A stretch of 64,000 bases of DNA from Dinoroseobacter sp049800775 (GCF_049800775.1 NZ_JBNAFR010000001.1:434001-498000), one strand, 5' to 3'; counted from the first letter of the stretch, positions 35,683-44,293 are shown. Notes: a model not told the origin generated them from the letters alone. Numbers and translations: made by a program.

Positions 35683-36605
35683 CGCATTTTCTCGACATTC
35701 ACACGACCGATCCGGCGGAGCTCCGGAAGATGATCGACCTGGGCCGGAGCATGAAGGACGCCCGCGCCGGACGCCCCAAGGGCGCGACCGACGACACCCA
35801 GCCGTTGGCCGGGCATATGGTCGCCCTGATCTTCGAGAAACCCTCGACCCGGACCCGCGTGTCCTTCGATGTCGGCGTGCGCCAGATGGGCGGGCAGACC
35901 ATGGTGCTCTCGGGCACGGATATGCAGCTCGGCCATGGCGAGACCATCGCGGACACGGCGCGCGTCCTGAGCCGCTACGTCGATCTGATCATGATCCGGA
36001 CCTTTGAAGAAACCACCCTTCTGGAGATGGCGGATCATGCCACGGTGCCGGTGATCAACGGGCTGACCAACCGCACCCATCCCTGCCAGATCATGGCTGA
36101 TATCATGACCTATGAAGAGCATCGCGGCCCCATCGCGGGCAAGAAGGTGGTGTGGTGCGGCGATGGCAACAATGTCTGCGCCTCTTTCCTCCATGCCGCC
36201 GGGCAGTTTGGCTTCGATCTGACCTTCACCGGTCCCTCGACCCTCGATCCGGAGGATGAGTTCGTCGCCGGTGCCCGCGCCAAGGGCGTGCAGGTCGCCA
36301 TCGAGCGGGACCCGGACATTGCCGTGCAGGGCGCGGATCTGGTGGTCGCCGATACCTGGGTCTCGATGCATGACAGCCAGACCACCAAGGAGCGCCGCCA
36401 CAACCAGCTGCGCCCCTATCAGGTAGACCGGGCGTTGATGGACAAGGCCAAGCCGGATGCGCTCTTCATGCATTGCCTGCCCGCCCATCGCGGCGAGGAG
36501 GTCACCTCGGAGGTGATGGATGGCCCGAACTCGGTGATCTTCGACGAGGCCGAGAACCGGCTTCACGCGCAGAAGGCCGTCTTGCGCTGGTGTCTGGGGG
36601 TCTGA
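35679..36605 (+). CDS. argF: Ornithine carbamoyltransferase
   Basis: 308 residues. It makes citrulline from ornithine and carbamoyl phosphate. The carbamoyl-phosphate motif EKPSTRTRVSFDVG (residues 54-67) and the ornithine-site HCLPAHRGEEV near the C-terminus are intact, as is NRTHPCQIMAD. It starts within the stop of the preceding acetyltransferase (ATGA). Confidence 0.97.
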   Translation: MTHFLDIHTTDPAELRKMIDLGRSMKDARAGRPKGATDDTQPLAGHMVALIFEKPSTRTRVSFDVGVRQMGGQTMVLSGTDMQLGHGETIADTARVLSRYVDLIMIRTFEETTLLEMADHATVPVINGLTNRTHPCQIMADIMTYEEHRGPIAGKKVVWCGDGNNVCASFLHAAGQFGFDLTFTGPSTLDPEDEFVAGARAKGVQVAIERDPDIAVQGADLVVADTWVSMHDSQTTKERRHNQLRPYQVDRALMDKAKPDALFMHCLPAHRGEEVTSEVMDGPNSVIFDEAENRLHAQKAVLRWCLGV

Positions 36606-36651
36606 GCGCGCAGGATAGCGGCTGATATACCTCCAACCCGGGAGACGCCCC

Positions 36652-36966
36652 TTGAGACCGACAGCTTTGATCACGACCCTTTCGACCGTTCTGGTTCTGG
36701 CCGGATGCGAGACCACGACCCCCGGCGGCGCCAATGCCGGGACCGAACAGCTGCGGGCGCAGCTGGCACCGGCCATGCGTGACGCGGATGTCCCGGAGGC
36801 CTGTATTCAAAGCCTGTCCCTCTCGGCCCTGACCGCGATCAAGGCCGCGGCCAGCCCCGGCTTGGGGCCGCGCGTTTCGGCTGGCAATGTCGGCCTCGGC
36901 AATCCGCGCATTCAGGAAAGACAGCGCATTCAGACCATCGCCCGGCGGGAGTGCCCGGACATCTGA
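36652..36966 (+). CDS. Small predicted lipoprotein
   Basis: 104 residues starting at TTG 36652, which has GGGAG about 8 bases upstream. The signal peptide TALITTLSTVLVLAGC ends in a lipobox with Cys at about residue 19. The mature part has two Cys (EACIQ and RRECPDI), possibly a disulfide. Function unknown. It follows argF by 46 bases. Confidence 0.68.
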   Translation: MRPTALITTLSTVLVLAGCETTTPGGANAGTEQLRAQLAPAMRDADVPEACIQSLSLSALTAIKAAASPGLGPRVSAGNVGLGNPRIQERQRIQTIARRECPDI

Positions 36967-37310
36967 CAACCCGCGCCCTCGACACTCACGGCCCCGAGGG
37001 GGCGCCAAGGCCACACAGCAAACGGCCATGCGAGCGTGTCCGATCCGAGCTCACTCTGCGCCCTGGCTTGTCTCGCTGCGTGTTGCAAGTCACGCGGACG
37101 TCCGGACAGCGGCACTGACCCTCGTGACACGCCCTTTGCCGCGCGCGCTGCCGGGGCTGGGATTTCTTGGGCACACGGCGAGAAAGCCCGTGTTTGGTAT
37201 TGTCGTTTGTAGCATCATCTGGGTTCGACGTAGACGGGCAGGCCTGACTGGCTGCACTGCGGGGTCGAGGGTAGAAATGGACTGCCCTTGACGGCGACCC
37301 GGCGTTGCGA
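36967..37310. other. Intergenic stretch adjoining an integrase relic
   Basis: About 345 bases without a supported gene. The minus-strand frame continues from the integrase relic (37311-37442) to a stop near 37220, with no recognisable domain after the relic's IEI end. No att-like repeat is obvious. Confidence 0.4.
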
Positions 37311-37442
37311 AATCTCAATGGCGTCGGCAAGGGCTCCAGCCTCTTCAAGTTCAACGCCAGGGGATCGAACAGTGCTGACCATCTCGGTGCGCCCTAGAAG
37401 AAGTCGGACCGCCCTGAGATGCTCGGCTTTCTGGTAGATCCG
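37311..37442 (-). pseudogene. Remnant of tyrosine-recombinase (integrase) C-terminus
   Basis: Read on the minus strand, this encodes IYQKAEHLRAVRLLLGRTEM followed by VSTVRSPGVELEEA and ALADAIEI, with no start codon. It matches the C-terminal signature of alphaproteobacterial integrases (LRAVQLLLGHTK..STVRYLGVE..A...E.IEI). Two catalytic residues are gone: the box-II His is Arg (LLLGR) and the nucleophile Tyr is Ser (TVRSP). It is thus a dead fragment. It abuts the truncated 3' end of the ridA-like gene. Confidence 0.75.
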
Positions 37443-37450
37443 AGGACCCT

Positions 37451-37834
37451 TTACGTGTTGACCAAGTGCAAGGCCCCGTTGAGCGCGCGCGACATATCGT
37501 AGAAATCAGGCGTGGCCCCACCGGTGCCTCCGAGGCGATGGATACGCTTGATCCTGCCAAGATCCCCCTTAATCGAGCGGAGCAGCGACAGGCCGTTCAA
37601 AGCCGACAGTTGGAACGCCTCATAGCCTTGCTCGACCGTTAGATCAGCGCCCATCTTGCCCGTGAACTTCAGGTCCCCGGAGATCCAGGGGAGCATCCCT
37701 GACGTGTAGATGATGGGCCCGATCTGCGTGTGGGTCACGTAATCGGCGACAGCCTCTGGCACCGGTGGCAAGGCAAGTCCGAGTTCCGTCAGTCTTTCTT
37801 CCGGGGTGCCGGATGAGACCTCTTTGAGCTTCAT
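37451..37834 (-). CDS. RidA-family protein, C-terminally truncated
   Basis: 127 residues from ATG 37834 (GGGAGG upstream). The RidA fold start is visible (IGPIIYTSGMLPWISGDL, GKMGADLTVEQGYEAF, RIKRIHRLGGTGGATPDFYDM). Relatives of this subtype run to about 150 residues with a final strand pair; here the frame ends at LNGALHLVNT, beside an integrase remnant. The lost end carries the active-site Arg/Glu region of the family, so it may be non-functional. Last gene of the ABM-ADH-VOC-E1 operon. Confidence 0.75.
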   Translation of the reverse strand: MKLKEVSSGTPEERLTELGLALPPVPEAVADYVTHTQIGPIIYTSGMLPWISGDLKFTGKMGADLTVEQGYEAFQLSALNGLSLLRSIKGDLGRIKRIHRLGGTGGATPDFYDMSRALNGALHLVNT

Positions 37835-37865
37835 GTTTATGCCTCCCTCGCACGCGGTCTGCGTT

Positions 37866-40244
37866 TCATGACATCTGTTGGCCAAGCGGCCTCCCGGCCG
37901 TGAGCCCTGCCACCTTTTCAAGGATGCCTTGAGCGTCGATGCCGTAATGCCGGTAGAGATCGCCGATGGTCCCGGTTTGACCAAAATGCTCGACCCCGAG
38001 CGGCACAGTCCGGTGCCCGGCAACACTTCCGAGCCAAGCGAGCGTTGCCGGATGGCCGTCGATCACCGTGATCAATGTGCAATGGGGCGGCAGATCGTTC
38101 ATGAGCCGCTCGACGCAGGAGACGGCGTCCGTATTGCCCCGGGCGCGGGCGCGCTGAGCGGCTGTCCACCCGGCATTGAGACGGTCAGCCGAGGTCACGG
38201 CGAGCACGCCCACGTCTCGGCGTGACCCGGCGAGATGGCCCGCCGCCTTGATCGCTTCTGGAGCCACAGCCCCCTGATAAGCGATGACGACGTCACAGTT
38301 GGGGCCGGGCTTTCGCAGCCAATAGCCCCCATCGACAGCCCCTTGCTGCCAACCCGGATCAGGTCGTGGCCCGGGCTGCTCTAAGGGCGTGGTCGTCAAT
38401 CTGAGATAGATGGACCCACCGGTTTCGTCCCGCAACCAAGTGCGCTCATCCGGGTCCCCGTCGCCGTCACGCTGCATGTAGTCGAAAGCCCAATGCATGA
38501 TGTGTGAAAGTTCGTCCGCAAATGCGGGCTCAAACGCCGCCAGCCCGTCTTGGGACATACCAATGAGAGGGGTGCCGATGGATTGATGCGCCCCGCCTTC
38601 AGGGGCCAAGGTGACCCCTGAAGGGGTGCCGACGATCATGAAGCGCGCGTCCTGATACGTTGCGTAGTTCAGCGCATCCAGGCCTCGGCAGACGAAGGGA
38701 TCGTAGACGGTCCCGATGGGGATCAGGCGCTTGCCGAACAGGGAATGTGACAGGCCCGCTGCCCCGAGCAGCAGAAACAGGTTCATCTCTGCGATGCCCA
38801 GTTCCAGATGCTGGCCCGCCCCATCGAAACGCCACTTGGCGGTCGACGGGATGCGATGCTCGATAAACGCGTCCGCCTTGGCCTCTCGGGCAAACAGCCT
38901 GCGCCGGTTCACCCAGGCCCCAAGGCCTGTGGTTCCGGTCACATCGGGCGAGGTCGTCATGATCCGTGCGGCGAGATCGCTGTCTCCCTTGGACAATTCA
39001 TCCAGGATCTTGCCGAAAGCAGCTTGGGTGGAGGTATCTTTTGCCGTGTCGATTGCAACCGTCGGCACCGGCAACCGATCATCCGAAAACCGGCGTGGGC
39101 CGGTGTTGAAGAACGGAACCTGTGCGAGGAAGGCCTGCAAGGCTTCCACATTTTCGACGGTGGCGAACGGGTCCCATTCCTGACCTTCCGGAACCCCCAT
39201 CTGGTTCTGCCACTCGGCCATTTGGGGTTTGGTCATCAGACCGCCGTGATTGTCCTTGTGCCCGGCAATAGGTGTGCCCCAGCCTTTGATGGTGTAGGCC
39301 AGAAAACAGGTGGGCCGGTCATGATCAATGGCCGCGAAGGTCTGGGCCATCGTTTCCACGCAGTTGCCGCCAAGGTTTTCCATCAGCACGGCAAGTTGGG
39401 CGTCGCTTCTGCGGTCGATCAGGGCAGATACGTCGCCCTGATCGCCAAGGTCATCCATGAGCCTCTGCCGCCAAACCGCGCCGCCCATATAGGTCAGCGC
39501 CGCGTAGTCCTGGTTCGGGCAGGCATCGATCCAATCCCGCAGGGTCTCGCCGCCCGGCTCTTCAAATGCCGCTCGTTGAAGCGCACCGTGCTTGACCCGA
39601 ACGACATCCCATCCAAAGGCATCGAAGATCTTCTCAACCCGTTCAAACAGGCCTTCGCGTACAATCCCGTCGAGGGACTGCCGGTTGTAGTCGACGATCC
39701 ACCACGTGTTGCGCAGGTCGTTCTTCCAGCCCTCCTGGAGGACCTCGTAGACGTTCCCCTCGTCAAGCTCCGCATCGCCGACGAGCGCCACCATCCTGCC
39801 CAAGGGCAAGTCACGTCCCCAGTCCTTGGCCGCGATGAAGTCCTGTACCAACGAGGCCAGGGCCGTGATCCCGACGCCAAGACCCACCGACCCGGTGGAG
39901 AAATCCACGTCATCGACATCCTTGGTTCGGCTCGGGTAACTCTGCACGCCGCCGTAGCCCCGGAAGTTCTCCATCTTCTCGCGAGTTTGGGTGCCCATCA
40001 GGTAGTGCATCGCGTGGTAGATCGGCGAGGCATGGGGTTTGACCGCCACCCTGTCCTCGGGTCGGAGCGCCGAGAAGTAGAGCGCCGTCATGATGGACAC
40101 CATCGACGCTGACGAGGCCTGGTGCCCGCCGATTTTGATCCCATCCACCTTGGGGCGCAGATGGTTGGCGTTGTGGATCATCCAATGGCTGAGCCACAAA
40201 AGCCGCTGCTCGATCACCTTCAGGTGTTGTACGGTCTCAATCAC
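37866..40244 (-). CDS. AceE-like homodimeric 2-oxo-acid dehydrogenase E1 / transketolase-family protein
   Basis: 792 residues from GTG 40244, with GGGAGGCGG just upstream. Thiamine-diphosphate motif GDAELDEGN...WIVDYNRQSLDG near residues 174-210, and the homodimeric-E1-like block FFNTGPRRFSD with a C-terminal transketolase-like domain. It is about 95 residues shorter than E. coli-type AceE and has no E2 or E3 gene beside it. It would decarboxylate a 2-oxo acid, but its true substrate and partner are unknown. Located between a VOC gene (17 bases) and ridA (31 bases). Confidence 0.8.
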   Translation of the reverse strand: MIETVQHLKVIEQRLLWLSHWMIHNANHLRPKVDGIKIGGHQASSASMVSIMTALYFSALRPEDRVAVKPHASPIYHAMHYLMGTQTREKMENFRGYGGVQSYPSRTKDVDDVDFSTGSVGLGVGITALASLVQDFIAAKDWGRDLPLGRMVALVGDAELDEGNVYEVLQEGWKNDLRNTWWIVDYNRQSLDGIVREGLFERVEKIFDAFGWDVVRVKHGALQRAAFEEPGGETLRDWIDACPNQDYAALTYMGGAVWRQRLMDDLGDQGDVSALIDRRSDAQLAVLMENLGGNCVETMAQTFAAIDHDRPTCFLAYTIKGWGTPIAGHKDNHGGLMTKPQMAEWQNQMGVPEGQEWDPFATVENVEALQAFLAQVPFFNTGPRRFSDDRLPVPTVAIDTAKDTSTQAAFGKILDELSKGDSDLAARIMTTSPDVTGTTGLGAWVNRRRLFAREAKADAFIEHRIPSTAKWRFDGAGQHLELGIAEMNLFLLLGAAGLSHSLFGKRLIPIGTVYDPFVCRGLDALNYATYQDARFMIVGTPSGVTLAPEGGAHQSIGTPLIGMSQDGLAAFEPAFADELSHIMHWAFDYMQRDGDGDPDERTWLRDETGGSIYLRLTTTPLEQPGPRPDPGWQQGAVDGGYWLRKPGPNCDVVIAYQGAVAPEAIKAAGHLAGSRRDVGVLAVTSADRLNAGWTAAQRARARGNTDAVSCVERLMNDLPPHCTLITVIDGHPATLAWLGSVAGHRTVPLGVEHFGQTGTIGDLYRHYGIDAQGILEKVAGLTAGRPLGQQMS

Positions 40245-40261
40245 TCATCCGCCTCCCAGGT

Positions 40262-40641
40262 TTACGCGTTCAGATCAAAGTCAACATGCACGTGGTTCCC
40301 GTCCGGGTCGGAGATATGGAACTGGACGCGGCCAGCGCCCTCGACCTCGATCCTTTTGAACCGCGCCCCCTGGTCCAACAGGGTCCCCTCGAAGGCCGAG
40401 GTGTCCGTCGCCGAGATCGCAAAATGTCCAGCTTCAGTGCGGGTTCCGACCCAGCCCGTGCCTGTCCAGTCTCCTCTACCAGGTGAACGACAGCGGCCAG
40501 CCCGGCGGAGAGCCAGCCTCCGCCAAATGGAAAATCAGGTCGGGGTTCCAAACGCAGACCCAGGACGGCGCCATACCAGGCTACCATCTTTTCCAGGCTG
40601 GTCGTCACGACATTCACATGGTCCAACCGCCGGATCGGCAT
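40262..40641 (-). pseudogene. Frameshifted VOC-fold protein
   Basis: ATG 40641 begins MPIRRLDHVNVVTTSLEKM, a normal VOC N-terminus, in frame until LKLD. The C-terminal half (HFAISATDTSAF ... HISDPDGNHVHVDF) continues only after restoring one base: the DNA reads CTGGACATTTT (40421-40431), where CTGGACCATTTT would give LKLDHFAIS. Both halves align with the family. It is either a recent single-base deletion or a sequencing error. Metal ligand His in the N-half and Glu/His positions in the C-half remain. Confidence 0.8.
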
Positions 40642-40642
40642 T

Positions 40643-41656
40643 TCAGAAGCCTTCCAGCACGATCTTGCCCTTCGACGTGCCGCTCTCCAACAGGGCATGG
40701 GCCTTGATCAGATTGGCGGCGTTGATGGTGCCAAAGCTCTCGGCAACGGTGGATTTGAGCCTGCCCGCCTCTGTCAGCGCAGCGACCTCGTTCAGGATCT
40801 CGCCCTGCCGGCCGATATCGGCAGTTTCGAACATCGGGCGCGTAAACATAAACTCCCAATGGACCGAGATGGCCTTGGACTTGAAGGGCATGATGTCGAA
40901 TGTCTCCGGATCATCGATCAGCCCGTAGCGGCCCTGAGGCGTCATGATCCCGGCGACCTCTGCGGAATACACATTCGAATGGGTCGTCGAGTAGACGAAA
41001 TCGATGCTGCCAACGCCAAGCGCTTCGATCTGCGGGCCAAGCGGGTCTGCATGGCTGACGACATGATGCGCCCCGAGATCTTTCACCCAGGCTTTCGTTT
41101 CAGGCCGGGAGGCTGTCGCGATGATCGTCACGTCGGACAAGGCACGGGCGAGCCCCATGGTCATGGACCCAACGCCACCCGCACCGCCAATCACCAAGAG
41201 CGTGTTCTTGCCACCCGGAACGGGGCTGTCGATCCGCAGCCGGTCAAACAGCATTTCATGGGCGGTGAGTGCTGTCAGAGGCATCGCCGCCGCTGCGGGC
41301 GTTGGGATTGAGCTGGGCGCTTTGCCAACGATCCGTTCGTCCACCAGATGGAACTCGGAATTGGTGCCAGGCCGATTGACCGCTCCCGCATAGTAGACCT
41401 TGTCACCAACCGAGAAATTGGTGACAGCCTCACCGAGGCCTACGACTTCTCCGGCGGCATCCCACCCCAGGATATTAGGTGTCCCACCGGTGGGAGCACG
41501 CCTCTGCCGGATTTTGGTATCCACCGGGTTGACCGAAATCGCGTCGACCCTCACCAACAGATCACGGCCCGTCGCAGTGGGCATATCGGCCTCAAAGTCA
41601 ATCAACGCATCGGCCCGCGTGATCGGGCCCGTCTCGGTATATCCAACGGCCTTCAT
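40643..41656 (-). CDS. Zinc-type alcohol dehydrogenase-like / quinone oxidoreductase family protein
   Basis: 337 residues of the MDR superfamily. ATG 41656 has AGGAG 6 bases upstream; a start at 41674 is less likely. GroES-like N-half (NILGWDAAGEVVGLG), then an NADP Rossmann motif LLVIGGAGGVGSMTMGLA near residue 160. It lacks the structural-zinc Cys cluster, so it is probably zinc-independent and acts as a quinone or enone reductase. It follows the ABM gene by 21 bases and precedes the VOC gene by 1. Confidence 0.85.
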   Translation of the reverse strand: MKAVGYTETGPITRADALIDFEADMPTATGRDLLVRVDAISVNPVDTKIRQRRAPTGGTPNILGWDAAGEVVGLGEAVTNFSVGDKVYYAGAVNRPGTNSEFHLVDERIVGKAPSSIPTPAAAAMPLTALTAHEMLFDRLRIDSPVPGGKNTLLVIGGAGGVGSMTMGLARALSDVTIIATASRPETKAWVKDLGAHHVVSHADPLGPQIEALGVGSIDFVYSTTHSNVYSAEVAGIMTPQGRYGLIDDPETFDIMPFKSKAISVHWEFMFTRPMFETADIGRQGEILNEVAALTEAGRLKSTVAESFGTINAANLIKAHALLESGTSKGKIVLEGF

Positions 41657-41677
41657 GGTGTGCTCCTGTGACATTGG

Positions 41678-41968
41678 TCAGCCGACAACGCTCATCTCGT
41701 TCAACGTAAACGCTTCGACGGCGCCATCGGTCGCTTCCATGTAGGCGGCCAGATGCGGTGCCCCCATATGGGTCTGCCACAACGCGCGGCTCTCCCAGTT
41801 TTCGTAGAACAGAAAATGCGCCGGGTTGTCGTTGTCCTGATGCAGGTCGTAGTTGATGCAACCTTCTTCGCCCCGCGTGATGTCGATGAGCTTGAGAAGC
41901 TCAGCCTTCACAAGGTCGATCTTGTCGGGGTTGGCTTTGATGTTGGCAACGATGGTCAGCTTGGCCAT
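41678..41968 (-). CDS. ABM-domain (YgiN-like) quinol monooxygenase
   Basis: 96 residues from ATG 41968 (AAAGGATG upstream). Dimeric ferredoxin-like ABM fold: LTIVANIKANPDKIDLVKAEL, EGCINYDLHQD, FLFYENWESRALWQTHM, then HLAAYMEATDGAVE. Relatives oxidise quinols or aromatic intermediates without cofactors. First gene of the minus-strand operon and divergent from a LysR gene, so probably an induced catabolic or detoxification step. Confidence 0.85.
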   Translation of the reverse strand: MAKLTIVANIKANPDKIDLVKAELLKLIDITRGEEGCINYDLHQDNDNPAHFLFYENWESRALWQTHMGAPHLAAYMEATDGAVEAFTLNEMSVVG

Positions 41969-41997
41969 TGGTTTCATCCTTTGTTTGATCCCTGAGT

Positions 41998-42038
41998 GAG
42001 GAATTTACTTGGACGACCATTCGGGATAAATATTCCTC
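41998..42038. promoter_or_regulatory. Inverted repeat in the LysR/ABM intergenic region, putative operator
   Basis: GAGGAAT (41998-42004) and ATTCCTC (42032-42038) are perfect 7-base inverted arms with 27 bases between, in the ~100-base divergent region. LysR regulators bind such dyads, but the arm spacing is wider than the usual T-N11-A box, so assignment is tentative. Confidence 0.35.
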
Positions 42039-42069
42039 TTGAGAAAACATAATCCGGAAAAAGCGGCCA

Positions 42070-42972
42070 ATGCTTCTCGACAATCTCAGGCTGTTCATGA
42101 CCATCTCTGAGAAGGGCAGCCTTGTGGCGGCGGCCCGGGAAACCGGTATGTCCACGACCACGGTTTCGGAACGTTTAGCAGCACTCGAAGCGCATTACGG
42201 CGTGGTCTTGTTCAACCGTACAACACGGTCCATCAGCCTCACCGAAGAGGGCCGGACACTTATAGACGGGGCCAGATCGGTTCTGAGCGAAGTCGCTGAC
42301 CTTGACGCACGCATTCGCCATGGGGCCGAGACACTCTCCGGGCTGATCCGCATCTCAGCACCCGTCGATCTTGGGCGCTCCTTCATATCTCGCGCCATAG
42401 AGAGCTTTACCGACGAAAACCCCGCGGTTTCCGTCGAGCTGTCCTTGTCAGACGGATATGTCGATCTTGTCGGTCAAGGATTTGATCTGGCCGTACGCTT
42501 TGGCAACATGATGGACTCAACCCTGAGACTACGCAGCCTCGGTCGGTTCCAAAGGCTCGTCTGTGCCTCTCCGGCCTATTTGGACAGACATGGGACCCCG
42601 GAACTTCCCGAGGACCTCGTTGGCCATAATTGCCTCGTGATGCGCTTCGGAGAGAGTTTGGACAACGTCTGGGAATTCGGCAAAGGGTCCAAGCGGCATC
42701 GCGTGGCGGTGCGCGGAAGCAGGATTGTGAATGACGGTTGGCTCATTCGCTCCTGGGCGCTGGCCGGACATGGGATCGTCTTGAAGTCCGAATTGGATGT
42801 CGCCGACGATATTCGAGCTGGCACCTTGGTTTCGCTGCTCGCCGAGCATTTGCCGCCACCGAACCCGCTACAGATGATGTTCCCCCCAGCAAGAGCGCAG
42901 CCGCGCCGCGTTTCGGCCTTTGCCGACCATCTTCTTGCGTCGGTTCCCACAACTGAAAGGAACGGCGCGTAG
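42070..42972 (+). CDS. LysR-family transcriptional regulator
   Basis: 300 residues. N-terminal winged HTH (LRLFMTISEKGSLVAAARETGMS, then TTVSERLAALEAHYG) and the LysR substrate-binding domain (LIRISAPVDLGRSFI to WALAGHGIVLKSELDV). It most likely controls the divergent ABM-ADH-VOC-E1-ridA operon. The effector is unknown. Base composition is lower in GC than the his and arg genes nearby. Confidence 0.9.
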   Translation: MLLDNLRLFMTISEKGSLVAAARETGMSTTTVSERLAALEAHYGVVLFNRTTRSISLTEEGRTLIDGARSVLSEVADLDARIRHGAETLSGLIRISAPVDLGRSFISRAIESFTDENPAVSVELSLSDGYVDLVGQGFDLAVRFGNMMDSTLRLRSLGRFQRLVCASPAYLDRHGTPELPEDLVGHNCLVMRFGESLDNVWEFGKGSKRHRVAVRGSRIVNDGWLIRSWALAGHGIVLKSELDVADDIRAGTLVSLLAEHLPPPNPLQMMFPPARAQPRRVSAFADHLLASVPTTERNGA

Positions 42973-43028
42973 CTCCGGCGCCGAGGTTCCAGAAGACGAC
43001 GCCAGCAAAAGCGCCCCGCAAAGCTCCG

Positions 43029-43387
43029 GTTCATCTGCAGAATGGCAGTGACAGCTCGGTTCGCAAAACCGTCGCTCGGTCTGAGGATCTGCTCGCCGCG
43101 CTGCTGCAAGTCCGCGTGGAGCCCGGGGGCACCCAAGCTGCGTTTTGCCCACATGTCCAACTAGGGCTCTCCGCCATTCAAAAAACACTCCAACGGCTAT
43201 GCGACAAGAGAGCCCCGAGGATCGTCGGCGTTCTGATATTTCGCTGACGGATTACGGCGTTGGGCTGCGCTCCGAGCTTGTTCCCTTCGCAATGGACATC
43301 ATAACCGACGCGACTTCTGGCGTGTCACGCGAAGACCTGGAGACAACGCTAAAGACCCTTCGGGCATTCGCCAAAAACTTGGCATGA
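43029..43387 (+). pseudogene. Decayed MarR-family regulator
   Basis: Two adjacent frames encode one MarR-like protein. The first ends in LLQVRVEPGGTQAA and LSAIQKTLQRLCDKRA (recognition-helix region). About 43205 the frame changes to give RQESPEDRRRSDISLTDYG and a C-terminal helix (REDLETTLKTLRAFAKNLA). No start codon or full N-terminus is found. It is a broken gene; the previous frame stops 20 codons past the shift. Confidence 0.65.
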
Positions 43388-43421
43388 GCGACATGAACCA
43401 TTTCAAAGACAGGAGGATGGC

Positions 43422-44111
43422 ATGACATCCTACAACTACGAGTCTTTCTCACCAGACAACTACGACCTGGCGAGCGCTGATGGGCCAGACGTGGGCCAAA
43501 AAGCACCGGATTTCCAACTGGAAACCCCTGATGGCGAAATGCGAAACCTTCTCGACTTTGAGGGTGAGTGCCTCGTCCTCGAACTGGGGAGCATGACCTG
43601 TCCCCTCTTTCTGACACGCCATGACAGCATGCAGAAAATCGCGAGCGACTACCCCAATGCCGCGCATGCAGTTCTATATGTCCGTGAAGCCCATCCGGGC
43701 GCGGCAATCCCGGCGCATAAATCAATGGATGATAAAAAGGCTGTGGCTTCAATCCTGAAGACCGAGCTTTATGACCTGCGGACAATTCTCGTGGATGGCG
43801 TCGGGGGCGAGGCGCATTTGGCTTACGGGAGCATGCCTAACGCGGTCTATATCATCGACGGCAAAGGTATCGTGCGCTTCAAGGCACCATGGAACAACAG
43901 CGCCACAACACGTCGCGCGCTGGACGCCGTGCTTCAAAACAAACCTGCGGATTTCAAGAGCTACTTCAAACCCGCCAAGCCTGGGATCGTTCTCAGTACG
44001 GCAAAGCGTGCGGGAAAGGGGTCGGCAAAGGACTTCTTCCATGGCTTGCCAAGGTTGATCTGGAATGTGCTGATCAAGAACAACCTGCGGACTTTCTTGG
44101 GGCGCTCATAA
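43422..44111 (+). CDS. Deiodinase-like thioredoxin-fold redox protein
   Basis: 229 residues. After an extended N-terminus (QKAPDFQLETPDGEM) comes LELGSMTCPLF, a single-Cys active site followed by VLYVREAHPG. The order GSxTCPxF...YxxEAHxxxG matches bacterial relatives of iodothyronine deiodinases, where Cys replaces selenocysteine; AhpC/redoxin proteins are the nearest alternative. The C-terminus has an extra basic tail. AGGAGG sits before ATG 43422. Substrate unknown; not a peroxiredoxin with the usual PxxxTxxC motif. Confidence 0.72.
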   Translation: MTSYNYESFSPDNYDLASADGPDVGQKAPDFQLETPDGEMRNLLDFEGECLVLELGSMTCPLFLTRHDSMQKIASDYPNAAHAVLYVREAHPGAAIPAHKSMDDKKAVASILKTELYDLRTILVDGVGGEAHLAYGSMPNAVYIIDGKGIVRFKAPWNNSATTRRALDAVLQNKPADFKSYFKPAKPGIVLSTAKRAGKGSAKDFFHGLPRLIWNVLIKNNLRTFLGRS

Positions 44112-44261
44112 TCCGGGCTTGAGCTGATCTGCGGTTGCGAGCCGCCTTTTGGGTGTTTGCCACAAAGGGCAGCTTGATCCGCGAGGCAGGCAAAAAAGGG
44201 CGTGCTGCGTCGAGGCGCGGCGGAGGCTCTGTCCCGGCATCGGGATCACTGACGTTGGTTT

Positions 44262-44287
44262 AGGGCCCCGCTGATAGCGCGGGCCCT
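44262..44287 (-). terminator. Hairpin downstream of hisH
   Basis: AGGGCCCCGCT pairs with AGCGCGGGCCCT (one bulged C) just beyond the hisH stop. It is followed on the minus strand by AAACC, not a T-run, so it may act with Rho or simply protect the mRNA end. It suggests the his transcript stops here. Confidence 0.4.
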
Positions 44288-44293
44288 CGTCGT

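Noticed and set aside
38808..40112. A 434-codon plus-strand frame opposite the E1 gene
   Set aside because: Shadow frame with no domain pattern; the minus-strand E1 has thiamine-enzyme motifs.
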